39,976 bases of DNA from an uncultured Flavobacteriales bacterium (GTDB lineage: Bacteria; Bacteroidota; Bacteroidia; Flavobacteriales; Crocinitomicaceae), in NCBI GenBank assembly GCA_946478775.1, contig CAMLDR010000015.1, positions 1-39,976 of the forward strand. Direction: 5' to 3'. Shown piece after piece: positions 1 through 7,158 of this stretch (position 1 is the stretch's first letter; the number at the start of each line of letters is the position of its first letter). A program made the position numbers and the translations under genes. The notes under the pieces were generated by a model. That model did no database searches. It was not told where the DNA came from and saw only the letters and a list, made by a program, of their open reading frames with translations.

Positions 1-47
1 ATTTTGCATTTTGCATTTTGCATTTTGCATTTTGCATTTTGCATTTT
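1..47. repeat. Heptanucleotide tandem repeat (ATTTTGC)n
   Basis: Six perfect copies of the 7-base unit ATTTTGC run from the first base of the window, followed by a partial seventh copy that breaks at about position 47. The array continues out of the window, so its true length is unknown. It lies about 90 bases upstream of the YtxH-family gene at 136. Short perfect tandem repeats of this kind can change copy number by slippage. An effect on the downstream promoter is possible but not shown. Confidence 0.9.
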
Positions 48-135
48 ATCAGAATTAAAGTTAAAAATTCCCCACACTTTTCCGCCAACTCAATTTTTTG
101 GCTACATTTATTAGGAACACATAAAACAAAATATC

Positions 136-477
136 ATGTCAAGTAGCACAGGAAATATTATGATCGCACTTTTAGCAGGTGCAGTAATTGGAGCAGGAGT
201 TGGGATTTTGTTAGCCCCGGATAAAGGATCTGCAACTCGTCAAAAGTTGAAAGACAATTTGGGGAAAGGGAAAGATAATTTGATGGACAAATACCATGAG
301 TTAGCACAATTGTTACATCGCAAAGCAGAAAATGCAGGAGAAGACATCGGCGACTTTTTGGATAACGCCATTTCAAGTGGAATTCATGAAAAAGACGAAT
401 TGATCTCACTTTTAGAAGACAAATTAGAACTGTTGAAAAAAGGAGCATCTAAAAAACTAGCGGCAGCTAAGAGCTAA
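136..477 (+). CDS. YtxH domain-containing small membrane protein
   Basis: This 113-residue protein starts with a glycine-rich hydrophobic helix (about residues 6-28, with GxxxG spacing) followed by LLAPDKGSATRQKL, the typical YtxH-family signature in which one membrane segment precedes a conserved LLAP-x-x-G-x-x-TR patch. The rest is charged and predicted helical, with an Ala/Lys-rich tail. YtxH proteins are widespread and mostly uncharacterised; in some bacteria they are linked to general stress. The next gene begins 5 bases after its stop, and that gene and the following one also look membrane-associated, so the three probably form one operon. The family call is firm; the cellular role is unknown. 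Confidence 0.8.
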   Translation: MSSSTGNIMIALLAGAVIGAGVGILLAPDKGSATRQKLKDNLGKGKDNLMDKYHELAQLLHRKAENAGEDIGDFLDNAISSGIHEKDELISLLEDKLELLKKGASKKLAAAKS

Positions 478-482
478 GTAAG

Positions 483-833
483 ATGGCATTTGAAGAATTA
501 AAAGAGAGTACTCAGCAAATTCAGGAGGAAACTAAGGCTTACGTAGAAAGTACGGTGCAATATTACAAATTGTGGGGATTTCAAATGGTTATGAAATCCA
601 CCAAAATGATTGTTCGATTTCTACTGCTTGGTTTCTTCCTGATGATTGCTCTACTTTTTGGGTCCATTGCAGCAGCTTTGGCTATTGGAAACGCAATTGA
701 CAGCATCGCTTTGGGTTTTTTAATCGTTGGCGGTTTTTATTTCGTTGTCATTGTTTTACTTTCCTTTCTCCGCATTAAATTCGTTGAGAAACGTTTTTTG
801 CAGGGATTTTCTAAACTATTCTTCGATAATTGA
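483..833 (+). CDS. Phage-holin-family-like (DUF1469 type) membrane protein
   Basis: This 116-residue protein has an amphipathic, charged N-terminal helix (residues 1-40), two hydrophobic segments (about 46-70 and 76-98) and a basic C-terminus. The layout resembles the chromosomal holin-III/DUF1469 family often found beside YtxH genes in Bacteroidota. Despite the family name there is no other phage gene nearby, so a lytic role is unlikely; an envelope or stress-related function is more plausible. Its stop codon overlaps the start of the next gene (TGATG), which suggests translational coupling. The family assignment rests on topology and context rather than a strong motif. Confidence 0.6.
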   Translation: MAFEELKESTQQIQEETKAYVESTVQYYKLWGFQMVMKSTKMIVRFLLLGFFLMIALLFGSIAAALAIGNAIDSIALGFLIVGGFYFVVIVLLSFLRIKFVEKRFLQGFSKLFFDN

Positions 834-1084
834 TGGAAAAAAAGCCGAAAATATATTCTTCTTTTGAAGAAATTGAGCTGGATCTGAAAATCCTGAAACT
901 GGAGCGTGAAATTCATGCCCAAAAAATAAAATTAAACCTCCAGAAAACAGGTGAAAACCTGCGTCCAATCAATTTACTCCAGGATTATATCGGAGAAGGA
1001 AATCGTACAACCTTTTCCATGGTAGAACAAATTGTAAAGTTTATTATACAGTTTGCGATGAAGAAGTCTGAAGAAAAAGAATAA
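833..1084 (+). CDS. Small helical protein of unknown function, third gene of the YtxH cassette
   Basis: This 83-residue protein starts at the ATG that overlaps the previous stop (TGATG). A TTG at 830 would add one residue and is less likely. It is rich in Lys, Glu, Leu and Ile with heptad-like spacing (about residues 10-45), consistent with a short coiled coil, and has no signal peptide or clear membrane segment. I do not recognise a named domain. Tight packing behind the two membrane proteins suggests it works with them, perhaps at the cytoplasmic face, but this is inference. Confidence 0.65.
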   Translation: MEKKPKIYSSFEEIELDLKILKLEREIHAQKIKLNLQKTGENLRPINLLQDYIGEGNRTTFSMVEQIVKFIIQFAMKKSEEKE

Positions 1085-1115
1085 AAGGTAACTTCGGAGT
1101 ACTCAAATTCATTTC

Positions 1116-2060
1116 ATGAAAAAAGTATTCTTTCTCGATACCGTTCATCCTATTCTCTCCGAACGACTTACTCAAAGCGGTGAATACGAATGCATTGAAG
1201 CACACGACTGGACCAGGGAACAATGTGAAACACAACTCCAGGATGCATTTGGTTTAGTGATCCGTTCACGCTTTACACTGGATGAATCCTTTTTGCAATT
1301 CATCCCGAATCTTCAATTTATAGCGCGTTCAGGCGCAGGAATGGAAAACATAGACGAAGCCTACTGTTCCAAACGCGGAATTCAGCTTCACAATGCTCCG
1401 GAAGGCAATCGAAATGCAGTTGGTGAACATGCTTTGGGAATGCTCCTTTCTATGATGAATAAGATCCACACAGCAAATCGGGACGTGAAAAACGGAACCT
1501 GGGACCGCGAGGGAAACAGAGGAGTTGAACTGGACGGAAAAACGGTCGGGATCATCGGATTCGGAAATAACGGAAAAGCATTTGCCAAAAAACTGCGCGG
1601 ATTTGATATCACGCTGCTTGCCTACGATAAATACAAAACCGGTTTTGGAGATGATTTTGTAATCGAAGCGACCCTGGAAGCACTTCTCCGAAAATCCGAT
1701 GTGATCTCTTTTCATATCCCTCAGAATGAAGAAACGATTCATTTCGCCAATCAAGAATTTTTTGACGCATTGGGAAAGCCGATTTATTTGCTGAATTTAT
1801 CGAGAGGAAAAATAGTTGAAACTAAATCATTAATTGAATCTATTCTAAAAGGAACAACGATTTCAGCTGGATTGGACGTCAATGAATTTGAGAAAAAATC
1901 CTTCGAAGAGTTCTTCGATAATTCGGATGATGAAGCTTTGAAATTTTTACTCGAATCAGACAAAATATTACTGACTCCACATGTGGGTGGCTGGACCGTA
2001 GAAAGCTACTACAAACTTAGTTCTGTTTTGGCTGATAAAATACTTGAAATTGAAGATTGA
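1116..2060 (+). CDS. D-2-hydroxyacid dehydrogenase (phosphoglycerate-dehydrogenase-like)
   Basis: This 314-residue, NAD-dependent oxidoreductase belongs to the D-isomer-specific 2-hydroxyacid dehydrogenase family. The Rossmann dinucleotide motif IGFGNNG is at about residues 147-153. The catalytic arginine is in NLSRGKIVET (about 229), and the catalytic histidine is in TPHVGGW (about 289), which takes the place of the usual HxGG/HxxW region. The length fits a single catalytic unit without the C-terminal ACT domain of many SerA proteins. The substrate could be 3-phosphoglycerate or another 2-hydroxyacid; no serC neighbour is visible to support serine synthesis. It follows the small membrane cassette by 31 bases and ends 10 bases before a convergent gene. 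Confidence 0.85.
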   Translation: MKKVFFLDTVHPILSERLTQSGEYECIEAHDWTREQCETQLQDAFGLVIRSRFTLDESFLQFIPNLQFIARSGAGMENIDEAYCSKRGIQLHNAPEGNRNAVGEHALGMLLSMMNKIHTANRDVKNGTWDREGNRGVELDGKTVGIIGFGNNGKAFAKKLRGFDITLLAYDKYKTGFGDDFVIEATLEALLRKSDVISFHIPQNEETIHFANQEFFDALGKPIYLLNLSRGKIVETKSLIESILKGTTISAGLDVNEFEKKSFEEFFDNSDDEALKFLLESDKILLTPHVGGWTVESYYKLSSVLADKILEIED

Positions 2061-2070
2061 AAAAATTCAA

Positions 2071-2727
2071 TTAGTTATAAATCTTTATAATAGCTCGCTT
2101 TTCATCAAGTATTACTCGAATAACAAAACAGGTATCTTTTGGCAAATCCGAAACCAAAAACTGATTTGTTAGTTCATTTTTCACTGATTTTCCGGAAAGA
2201 TCAAACACCTCAAATGTTGCTTCTTTTTCACCCTTGACTTTTAAAACTCCTCCCTTCCATTCAAGGAAAGAACCATCCAAATCGGCAATTCCATTTGTTG
2301 AAGGTGTTATAATAAACTCGTAACTGATCGTTTGGATAATGGAAGGAGCTGCAGGATCATACACATCAAAATAACAAATTCCGTGTCCCGGTGTCCCGTT
2401 GAGCATACCCCCGATGATTAGTTTTGTTGCAAAAGACTGATTGGCAAGCAAATTGAAATCGGCACTATCGCCCACATTCACATCTGAATGAGAAACAGTC
2501 TGATCATCCATTAAAATTTCCCATTCGGGAGGAACATTATCAAAGTGGGTTGCTTTCCATCTGAGAACGGTATCGACCGGACAATCCGAAAAGACCTCAA
2601 TGTACCAATGTGCCGGAGATTGACTAGTTGTTTTCACCAGCAAAGCGGAAGTATCGGAAATATGAAAAACCTGGGCCCGGGAACCAAGTGAAAATAACAG
2701 GCAAACAGAAACAATCAAACTCTTCAT
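2071..2727 (-). CDS. Secreted protein with a T9SS type A-like C-terminal tail
   Basis: The start at 2727 gives a 218-residue protein opening with a clear signal peptide (MKSLIVSVCLLFSLGSRA, then Q). A more upstream start at 2781 would bury this signal behind 18 residues and run into the terminator, so it was rejected. The last 70 or so residues resemble the type IX secretion sorting domain: beta-rich, with FEVFDLSGKSV, then SDLPKDTCFVIRV, ending IKIYN. The middle domain is beta-rich with no recognised enzymatic motif. The protein is therefore probably exported through the Sec system and type IX machinery to the cell surface or medium. The function of the passenger is unknown. Confidence 0.7.
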   Translation of the reverse strand: MKSLIVSVCLLFSLGSRAQVFHISDTSALLVKTTSQSPAHWYIEVFSDCPVDTVLRWKATHFDNVPPEWEILMDDQTVSHSDVNVGDSADFNLLANQSFATKLIIGGMLNGTPGHGICYFDVYDPAAPSIIQTISYEFIITPSTNGIADLDGSFLEWKGGVLKVKGEKEATFEVFDLSGKSVKNELTNQFLVSDLPKDTCFVIRVILDEKRAIIKIYN

Positions 2728-2737
2728 AACACGGTAC

Positions 2738-2776
2738 AAAAAAAGCCATTCTCCGCCACGGCAGACAAATGGCTTT
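2738..2776 (-). terminator. Rho-independent terminator after the small lipoprotein gene
   Basis: Read leftward, a 9-base stem (AAAGCCATT at 2776-2768 pairing with AATGGCTTT at 2750-2742) encloses an inner GC-rich stem (TCTGCC/GGCGGA, one wobble pair) and runs directly into a stretch of seven T on the minus strand (2744-2738). This is a textbook intrinsic terminator. It lies about 20 bases past the stop of the lipoprotein gene at 2796 and just before the start of the T9SS-tail gene at 2727, so it separates their transcripts. Confidence 0.75.
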
Positions 2777-2795
2777 CCCAAAAGTATTCAAAAAT

Positions 2796-3029
2796 CTATT
2801 TCAACTCGCATCTTGTTTCATTCTGAACGACATTTCCTCCAAAAACAAAACTTCCTTCACTATTCAAGTCTTCACATTTAGCCTTAGCTTTCGACTTCGT
2901 TTCATTAAACTTGGTAACATTCGTTGTTTGCAAGGAACCATTCATATAGTACTCACAAGAACAATCGTACTCCTTTTTACAAGAAGCTAAACCAACAACA
3001 AGCAGTATTCCGACAGATAATTTTTTCAT
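2796..3029 (-). CDS. Small lipoprotein, paralogue A (CxCEYY motif)
   Basis: This 77-residue protein has a lipoprotein signal peptide: MKK start, hydrophobic core, and lipobox LASC with the modified cysteine at about residue 17, followed by KK. The mature part is about 60 residues and contains YDCSCEYYMNG and a later cysteine near the C-terminus (ETRCEL), so three further cysteines are available for disulphide or metal binding. It is clearly paralogous to the gene at 3118, with the same cysteine pattern, length and ending. It is predicted to be anchored in the periplasm or outer membrane. I recognise no named family and no function can be assigned. Confidence 0.7.
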   Translation of the reverse strand: MKKLSVGILLVVGLASCKKEYDCSCEYYMNGSLQTTNVTKFNETKSKAKAKCEDLNSEGSFVFGGNVVQNETRCELK

Positions 3030-3050
3030 AGGTAGTATTAATTAACGCAA

Positions 3051-3058
3051 CAAATTTA
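3051..3058 (-). promoter_or_regulatory. Candidate Bacteroidota -7 element (TAAATTTG)
   Basis: TAAATTTG on the minus strand matches the TAnnTTTG -7 consensus of Bacteroidota primary-sigma promoters. The implied start of transcription lies about 15 bases upstream of the lipoprotein start at 3029. No convincing -33 TTG is seen at the usual distance, so the call is tentative. Confidence 0.4.
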
Positions 3059-3117
3059 TCATTATTCATGAATTAAGAAAGAGAAATCTATTTGGGCCCT
3101 TTCTTCCATCATTTATT

Positions 3118-3366
3118 TTACTGCAAAGTGCATTTTGTTTCCGTGTGCACAGTAGTCCCGCCTACCTCGGTTGTGTAATGATTATCCATTTCGTCACATT
3201 TTGCAGCAGACTCGTCTTTGCTTCCTTCTGAAATTTTTGTATTGTCCGTATTCATTAAGGTGTCGTCCGTATAATACTCGCAGGTACACGTATAGGATTT
3301 GGAACAGGAAACTAATCCTCCCACAAGGGCAATGGCTATCATCACTTTTTTCATAATCGTTTTCAT
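3118..3366 (-). CDS. Small lipoprotein, paralogue B (CxCEYY motif)
   Basis: This 82-residue protein has a lipobox LVSC (cysteine at about residue 21) after a short hydrophobic signal. The mature part carries YTCTCEYYTDD and a C-terminal ETKCTLQ, matching the neighbour at 2796 in cysteine placement, length and overall layout, so the two arose by tandem duplication. Two start codons are possible: 3366 (used here) and an in-frame ATG at 3354 that gives MKKV, the commoner lipoprotein opening. Acidic and hydroxylated residues dominate the mature part. No function can be inferred beyond a surface or periplasmic lipoprotein. Confidence 0.7.
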   Translation of the reverse strand: MKTIMKKVMIAIALVGGLVSCSKSYTCTCEYYTDDTLMNTDNTKISEGSKDESAAKCDEMDNHYTTEVGGTTVHTETKCTLQ

Positions 3367-3395
3367 TTAGTTATTGGGAACTAAATTAGTGTTTT

Positions 3396-3974
3396 TCAAT
3401 ATGTAAAAACCAGGAATGCATCCCCGAGAATTTTGTACCCTAATTGGTATTTATCGGATTCAAAGTCCACAACTAAGGTGTCCTCCAAAATACTCACCAG
3501 GCTCACTTCCTCTTTCAGGTCCGGGATTTGTCCTTCCTTCAGCTTATAAAAAGCCTCTTTGGCTCCCCAGATTAAGTGCAGCCCCTCCTCAGATTCAGAA
3601 AACGGAAGTTCCCGTTCGTTCCGAAAATAATCCTGACCCTGTTTCAACCTTGCTGAAAAAGACTGAATATCTATTCCTACGGGTTTGGAGCCTAAAATAA
3701 TCGCAAACCAGCCTTTTGCGTGTGAAACAGATAAAAATAATTCCGGTTTTTGCCTGAAATAAGGTTGCCCGGTTTCCTTGTAGCTAATTTCGAACGCGTA
3801 TCCGAGCTCCTGAAGCAATTTTTGGATCCCCGCCTTTTCTAAAGCACGCTTATTCATTCCACCTAAAATCAGTTGATCGTAGTCGTTTTGCCTGAAATAA
3901 GCCACGGTAGAATTTGGATTGTTAATAATACTTATCATCGCTAACACTGTTGGGATCACTGAGATTCCCCTCAA
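3396..3974 (-). CDS. 4'-phosphopantetheinyl transferase superfamily protein
   Basis: This enzyme is predicted to move the 4'-phosphopantetheine arm from CoA onto the conserved serine of acyl carrier proteins, making the holo forms. Motifs in this 192-residue protein are SVSHAKGW (82-89), VGIDIQ (99-104, with Mg-binding Asp102) and WGAKEAFYK (136-144, Glu140 and Lys144). The third metal ligand of Sfp enzymes, the glutamate of GxDxE, is replaced by Gln104, which may alter metal binding. An in-frame ATG at 3938 is a plausible alternative start that would trim 12 residues. It sits divergently beside the pigment cluster, which encodes three carrier proteins that need this modification. Confidence 0.85.
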   Translation of the reverse strand: MRGISVIPTVLAMISIINNPNSTVAYFRQNDYDQLILGGMNKRALEKAGIQKLLQELGYAFEISYKETGQPYFRQKPELFLSVSHAKGWFAIILGSKPVGIDIQSFSARLKQGQDYFRNERELPFSESEEGLHLIWGAKEAFYKLKEGQIPDLKEEVSLVSILEDTLVVDFESDKYQLGYKILGDAFLVFTY

Positions 3975-3982
3975 AAATAGCG

Positions 3983-3990
3983 TATATTTG
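3983..3990 (+). promoter_or_regulatory. Candidate -7 element (TATATTTG) before the C45 hydrolase gene
   Basis: TATATTTG fits the TAnnTTTG consensus and ends 14 bases before the ATG at 4005, implying a very short leader. It lies in the 30-base gap between the divergent phosphopantetheinyl transferase and hydrolase genes. No good -33 element is seen at standard spacing. Confidence 0.45.
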
Positions 3991-4004
3991 TACTCACTTA
4001 TTGA

Positions 4005-5696
4005 ATGCGTGTGATCAAAACCCTTTTAAAATACCTTTTCCGTCTTATCTGGATTCCTACGGAACTCCTGTTTGCATTCCTCTTTGTATTGTTTACAATC
4101 GTTTTATTCAATGCACAAATAGACACCCCGGAAGTTCCGACAATTCATGTTGGCGAACGAAAAAAAGTGGGGCCGGACCATTACGTCCTGGGTAATTCCT
4201 ACCTGAAGAAAAACAAATTCGGCGTGTGGGAAATGTACCTCGAGGGCGAGCCATATGAAAGAGGCGTTATTTATGGAAAGTTGGCCAAAGAACTGGTTCA
4301 GGAACAGGAAGATATTTTCGTTGGACAAATCAATAATTTCCTACCGAATAAGCTTTGGAGACATCTTATTAAACTGATGGTCGGGTTCTTCAACAGTGAT
4401 CTGCCGGAGAATATTCCATTGGAGAATCAGCAGGAGATTTACGGAATTTCCCTGGCTTTTTCCGATCGGTATGATTACATCGCATCAAAATATACGCGCA
4501 TTCTGAATTACCACGCCGCTCATGATATCGGGCATGCCTTAAACGATTACAGCGTAGTTGGCTGCACTTCTTTCGTGGTTAAAGGCCAAAAAAGCGAGAA
4601 TAAGCAATTACTGGTAGGAAGGAACTTCGATTTTTACGTGGGCGACGACTTTGCGAAGAACAAACTGATCATTTTTGTTAATCCGAGTAAAGGTTACAAA
4701 TTCACCTCCTATTCCTGGGCCGGATTTACGGGTGTGGCTTCCGGAATGAACGAAAAAGGGTTGACTGTTACCATTAACGCATCGAAATCGGATTTGCCGA
4801 CCAGTTCAAAAATGCCGATTTCATTGCTTGCACGCGAAATCCTGCAATATGCCAAAAACATTGATGAAGCAGTAGCCATTGCCAAAAAACGAAACACTTT
4901 TGTCTCCGAAACATTGATGGTTTCTTCAGCAGCAGATGGTAAAGCCGTTCTGATCGAAAAATCTCCCAAGAAAATGGGCGTTTATGAAAGCAAAACAGAT
5001 GTGTTGGTTTGCGCCAATCACTATCAATCGGATGTTTTCAAAAAAGACAAAGTCAACGAAAAGAATATAGCCAACAGTGATTCGAAATACCGTTTCGACC
5101 GCATGGAACAGCTATTGGGCGGAGGGAATAAACTGAACAGAAGCGATGCTGTGCGTATTCTCAGAGATCAGTATAGTTCTTCAGGCAAGAAGTTGCAAGA
5201 CACCATTGGGATGGGAAATCCACGGGCAATTAATCAACTGCAGGCACATCACAGTGTGGTGATGCAGCCGGAAAGCAGGATGTACTATATTTCAAGTTCC
5301 GATTATCAACTGGGAACTTTCTTAGGCTATGATTTGAAAAAAACATTCCAAACCAAGAAGATCCAATTGGTGGATTCCATTCCGCAAGATCCTTTCCTGA
5401 GTTCAGGAGCTTATGTAAAATTTAAAGCTTTCAAAACCGTTAAGCAGCAAATCAGTGCTTACCTGATGTTCGACAAACCATTGAATCTTTCTGAAAAGGA
5501 AGTGGCTGCATTTATTTCCAATAACGCTGAATCGTACGTTACTCATGAGCAATTAGGAAAGTACTACCAAAAAAAGAAACAGTACAAAAAAGCGATTCAT
5601 GCTTACCAAACCGCGCTTACCAAACCCGTTGCATCTCCTCAAATTGAAGAAGAATTGCGAAATTTGATCAAAGAATGTCGAAAAAATGGAAAATAG
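4005..5696 (+). CDS. C45-family autoproteolytic acyltransferase/hydrolase (NTN fold) with membrane anchor and TPR-like tail
   Basis: This 563-residue protein begins with a hydrophobic segment (about residues 8-42), suggesting an inner-membrane anchor with the bulk outside the cytoplasm. The core resembles the acyl-CoA:6-aminopenicillanate acyltransferase (peptidase C45) group. GCTSFVV places Cys187 as the nucleophile exposed by self-cleavage, followed by GRNFDFY and later NASKSDLPTS, typical of choloylglycine/penicillin-acylase-like NTN hydrolases. About residues 517-545 (LGKYYQKKKQYKKAIHAYQ) look like a single TPR unit. Such enzymes make or break amide and ester bonds. In this cluster it could act on the ester between polyene and resorcinol or on a precursor, which is unproven. 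It overlaps the next gene by 11 bases. Confidence 0.75.
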   Translation: MRVIKTLLKYLFRLIWIPTELLFAFLFVLFTIVLFNAQIDTPEVPTIHVGERKKVGPDHYVLGNSYLKKNKFGVWEMYLEGEPYERGVIYGKLAKELVQEQEDIFVGQINNFLPNKLWRHLIKLMVGFFNSDLPENIPLENQQEIYGISLAFSDRYDYIASKYTRILNYHAAHDIGHALNDYSVVGCTSFVVKGQKSENKQLLVGRNFDFYVGDDFAKNKLIIFVNPSKGYKFTSYSWAGFTGVASGMNEKGLTVTINASKSDLPTSSKMPISLLAREILQYAKNIDEAVAIAKKRNTFVSETLMVSSAADGKAVLIEKSPKKMGVYESKTDVLVCANHYQSDVFKKDKVNEKNIANSDSKYRFDRMEQLLGGGNKLNRSDAVRILRDQYSSSGKKLQDTIGMGNPRAINQLQAHHSVVMQPESRMYYISSSDYQLGTFLGYDLKKTFQTKKIQLVDSIPQDPFLSSGAYVKFKAFKTVKQQISAYLMFDKPLNLSEKEVAAFISNNAESYVTHEQLGKYYQKKKQYKKAIHAYQTALTKPVASPQIEEELRNLIKECRKNGK

Positions 5697-6927
5697 CAAA
5701 GTACTTGAGCAGGTAGTTGAAACCATTCACTATGCCGTAAAACACGCTCCATTTTATCAAAGACATTTCTCCAAAAATCCGTTGGAACAACTGAGCTGGG
5801 AAAGTTTCAAAGCACTTCCTTTCACCACAAAAGAAGATTTGTCTCAGAACAACCGGGATTTTTTATGTGTTCCTGCAGGTCAAATTGCTGAATACGTAAC
5901 GACTTCGGGCACTTCGGGTAAACCGGTAACGATCTATCTTACGAAGAACGATCTGCAGCGTTTGGCAAAGAATGAAAAAGAGTCCTTTGAACTGACGGGA
6001 GCAAAAGCAGGAGACCTCTTCCAGCTGATGACTACCATAGACAAGCAATTCATGGCCGGATTGGCTTATTATTTAGGTGTTCAGGAATTAAATGCCGGAA
6101 TGATCCGCATTGGTCCCGGAGTTCCTGCTCTGCAATGGAATTCAATCCTGGAGAACAAACCAACTATCCTGATCGCAGTACCTAGTTTTTTAGTCAACCT
6201 GATCGATTATGCGAAGCAAAACGGGATTGATGTGAATCAAACAGCTGTTCGTTCGGTGATTTGTATCGGTGAACCTATACGGGAAGACGATCTATCAGAA
6301 AATGTGCTTGCAAAACGCATTCATGCAGACTGGAACATCGAATTATTCTCGACATATGCTTCTACCGAGATGGGTGCTGCTTTTACGGAATGTGCTGCTC
6401 ACCAGGGCGGGCATCTGAATGAAGACCTGATTTGCCTGGAAGTATTGGACGACGAAGGGAATGAAGTTTCTCATGGTGAAAAAGGGGAGATCGTCATCAC
6501 GACACTTGGAACGGAAGGAACTCCTTTGATTCGCTATAAAACCGGTGATGTGGCGCGTGTTTACAGAGAAGCCTGCAGCTGTGGAAGAACATCTCCGCGA
6601 GTAGGTCCCATTTTAGGCCGCAAGAACCAAATGATCAAGTTTAAGGGGACAACTATCTTTCCTCCATCGATCTATGAGATCTTCGACAGCCGATCAGAAG
6701 TGAGCTGCTACAAAATTGAGGTGGCAAAAGATTACCTGGGCCACGATACCATCACCATCCTTTTGGAAAACCGGATTGAACATTCCCCGGTAATGCATCA
6801 GATCATTGAAGAATGCAAAGCAAAACTGCGCGTAGTACCGCATTTTGTATTCCTGGAAACAGATTATCTGAGAAGCCAGGTTTTCAAAAATCATATGCGG
6901 AAACCGGAGAAGATTGTGTTCAAATAA
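5686..6927 (+). CDS. Phenylacetate-CoA-ligase-like AMP-forming aryl acid ligase
   Basis: This 413-residue member of the ANL adenylating superfamily is closest in layout to phenylacetate-CoA ligases. The phosphate loop TTSGTSGKPV is at about residues 71-80; YASTEMG supplies the adenine/Mg-binding region; IRYKTGDVARV and GRKNQMIKFKGTTIFP mark the hinge and the C-terminal lid. Cysteines in ACSCGRTSPR match the zinc-like finger seen in some members. In aryl polyene pathways a ligase of this kind activates 4-hydroxycinnamate, the product of the ammonia-lyase at 16614, as an adenylate and loads it on an ACP; that substrate is inferred from context. It starts inside the end of the C45 gene. Confidence 0.85.
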   Translation: MENSKVLEQVVETIHYAVKHAPFYQRHFSKNPLEQLSWESFKALPFTTKEDLSQNNRDFLCVPAGQIAEYVTTSGTSGKPVTIYLTKNDLQRLAKNEKESFELTGAKAGDLFQLMTTIDKQFMAGLAYYLGVQELNAGMIRIGPGVPALQWNSILENKPTILIAVPSFLVNLIDYAKQNGIDVNQTAVRSVICIGEPIREDDLSENVLAKRIHADWNIELFSTYASTEMGAAFTECAAHQGGHLNEDLICLEVLDDEGNEVSHGEKGEIVITTLGTEGTPLIRYKTGDVARVYREACSCGRTSPRVGPILGRKNQMIKFKGTTIFPPSIYEIFDSRSEVSCYKIEVAKDYLGHDTITILLENRIEHSPVMHQIIEECKAKLRVVPHFVFLETDYLRSQVFKNHMRKPEKIVFK

Positions 6928-6964
6928 ATTACTGTTGATACCCATTCCCAGTTTACCATAAATG

Positions 6965-7131
6965 CAAAGGCAACGCGATTAAATGATTGTAGGGATGCGA
7001 TTAACGATCGTAGGGACACGATTAAATTATTGTAGGAACGCGTTTAATTATCGTAGGAACGCGATTTAAAGATTGCAGGGACGCGATTTAAATGATTGTA
7101 GGGACGCGATTTAAAGATTGTAGGGACGCGA
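6965..7131. repeat. Degenerate 21-23 bp tandem repeat array
   Basis: Six consecutive copies of a unit close to TTGTAGGGACGCGATTTAAA(T)GA start at 6987, 7008, 7030, 7051, 7073 and 7096, giving periods of 21, 22, 21, 22 and 23. A weaker copy precedes them at about 6965. The seventh unit (7118-7131) is the left arm of the hairpin at 7118-7149. The period is near two helical turns. Units differ by point changes and by one- or two-base length changes in the A/T part, while the core GTAGGRACGCG is kept. There is no spacer, so this is not CRISPR. It lies between convergent genes. Confidence 0.85.
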
Positions 7132-7149
7132 AGCATCGCGTCCCTACAA
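7118..7149. terminator. Perfect 14-bp inverted repeat (REP-like), likely bidirectional terminator
   Basis: TTGTAGGGACGCGA and TCGCGTCCCTACAA form a perfect 14-base-pair stem around the four-base loop AGCA. The position, 9 bases past the leftward halogenase-like gene's stop and downstream of the rightward ligase gene, fits a shared transcription end. No long T tract follows on either strand, so it may act as a REP-type mRNA 3' end stabiliser rather than an intrinsic terminator. A related, imperfect copy is at 27855-27882. Confidence 0.65.
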
Positions 7150-7158
7150 AGAATATGA

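Noticed and set aside
483..833. Holin-like protein as a sign of a prophage
   Set aside because: No other phage gene, integrase or attachment site is present, and such proteins commonly accompany YtxH genes in chromosomes.
1329..1754. Open frame of 141 codons on the minus strand
   Set aside because: It is antisense to the hydroxyacid dehydrogenase, whose motifs are intact; its translated sequence looks like no protein family.
3059..3117. Hairpin AAGAAAG/CTTTCTT after the lipoprotein gene at 3118
   Set aside because: The stem is only seven pairs with a 17-base loop and no T tract, so it was not reported as a terminator.
6965..7149. Possible CRISPR array
   Set aside because: The units of 21-23 bases follow each other directly without unique spacers, no cas gene is nearby, and the last unit is an arm of a hairpin.
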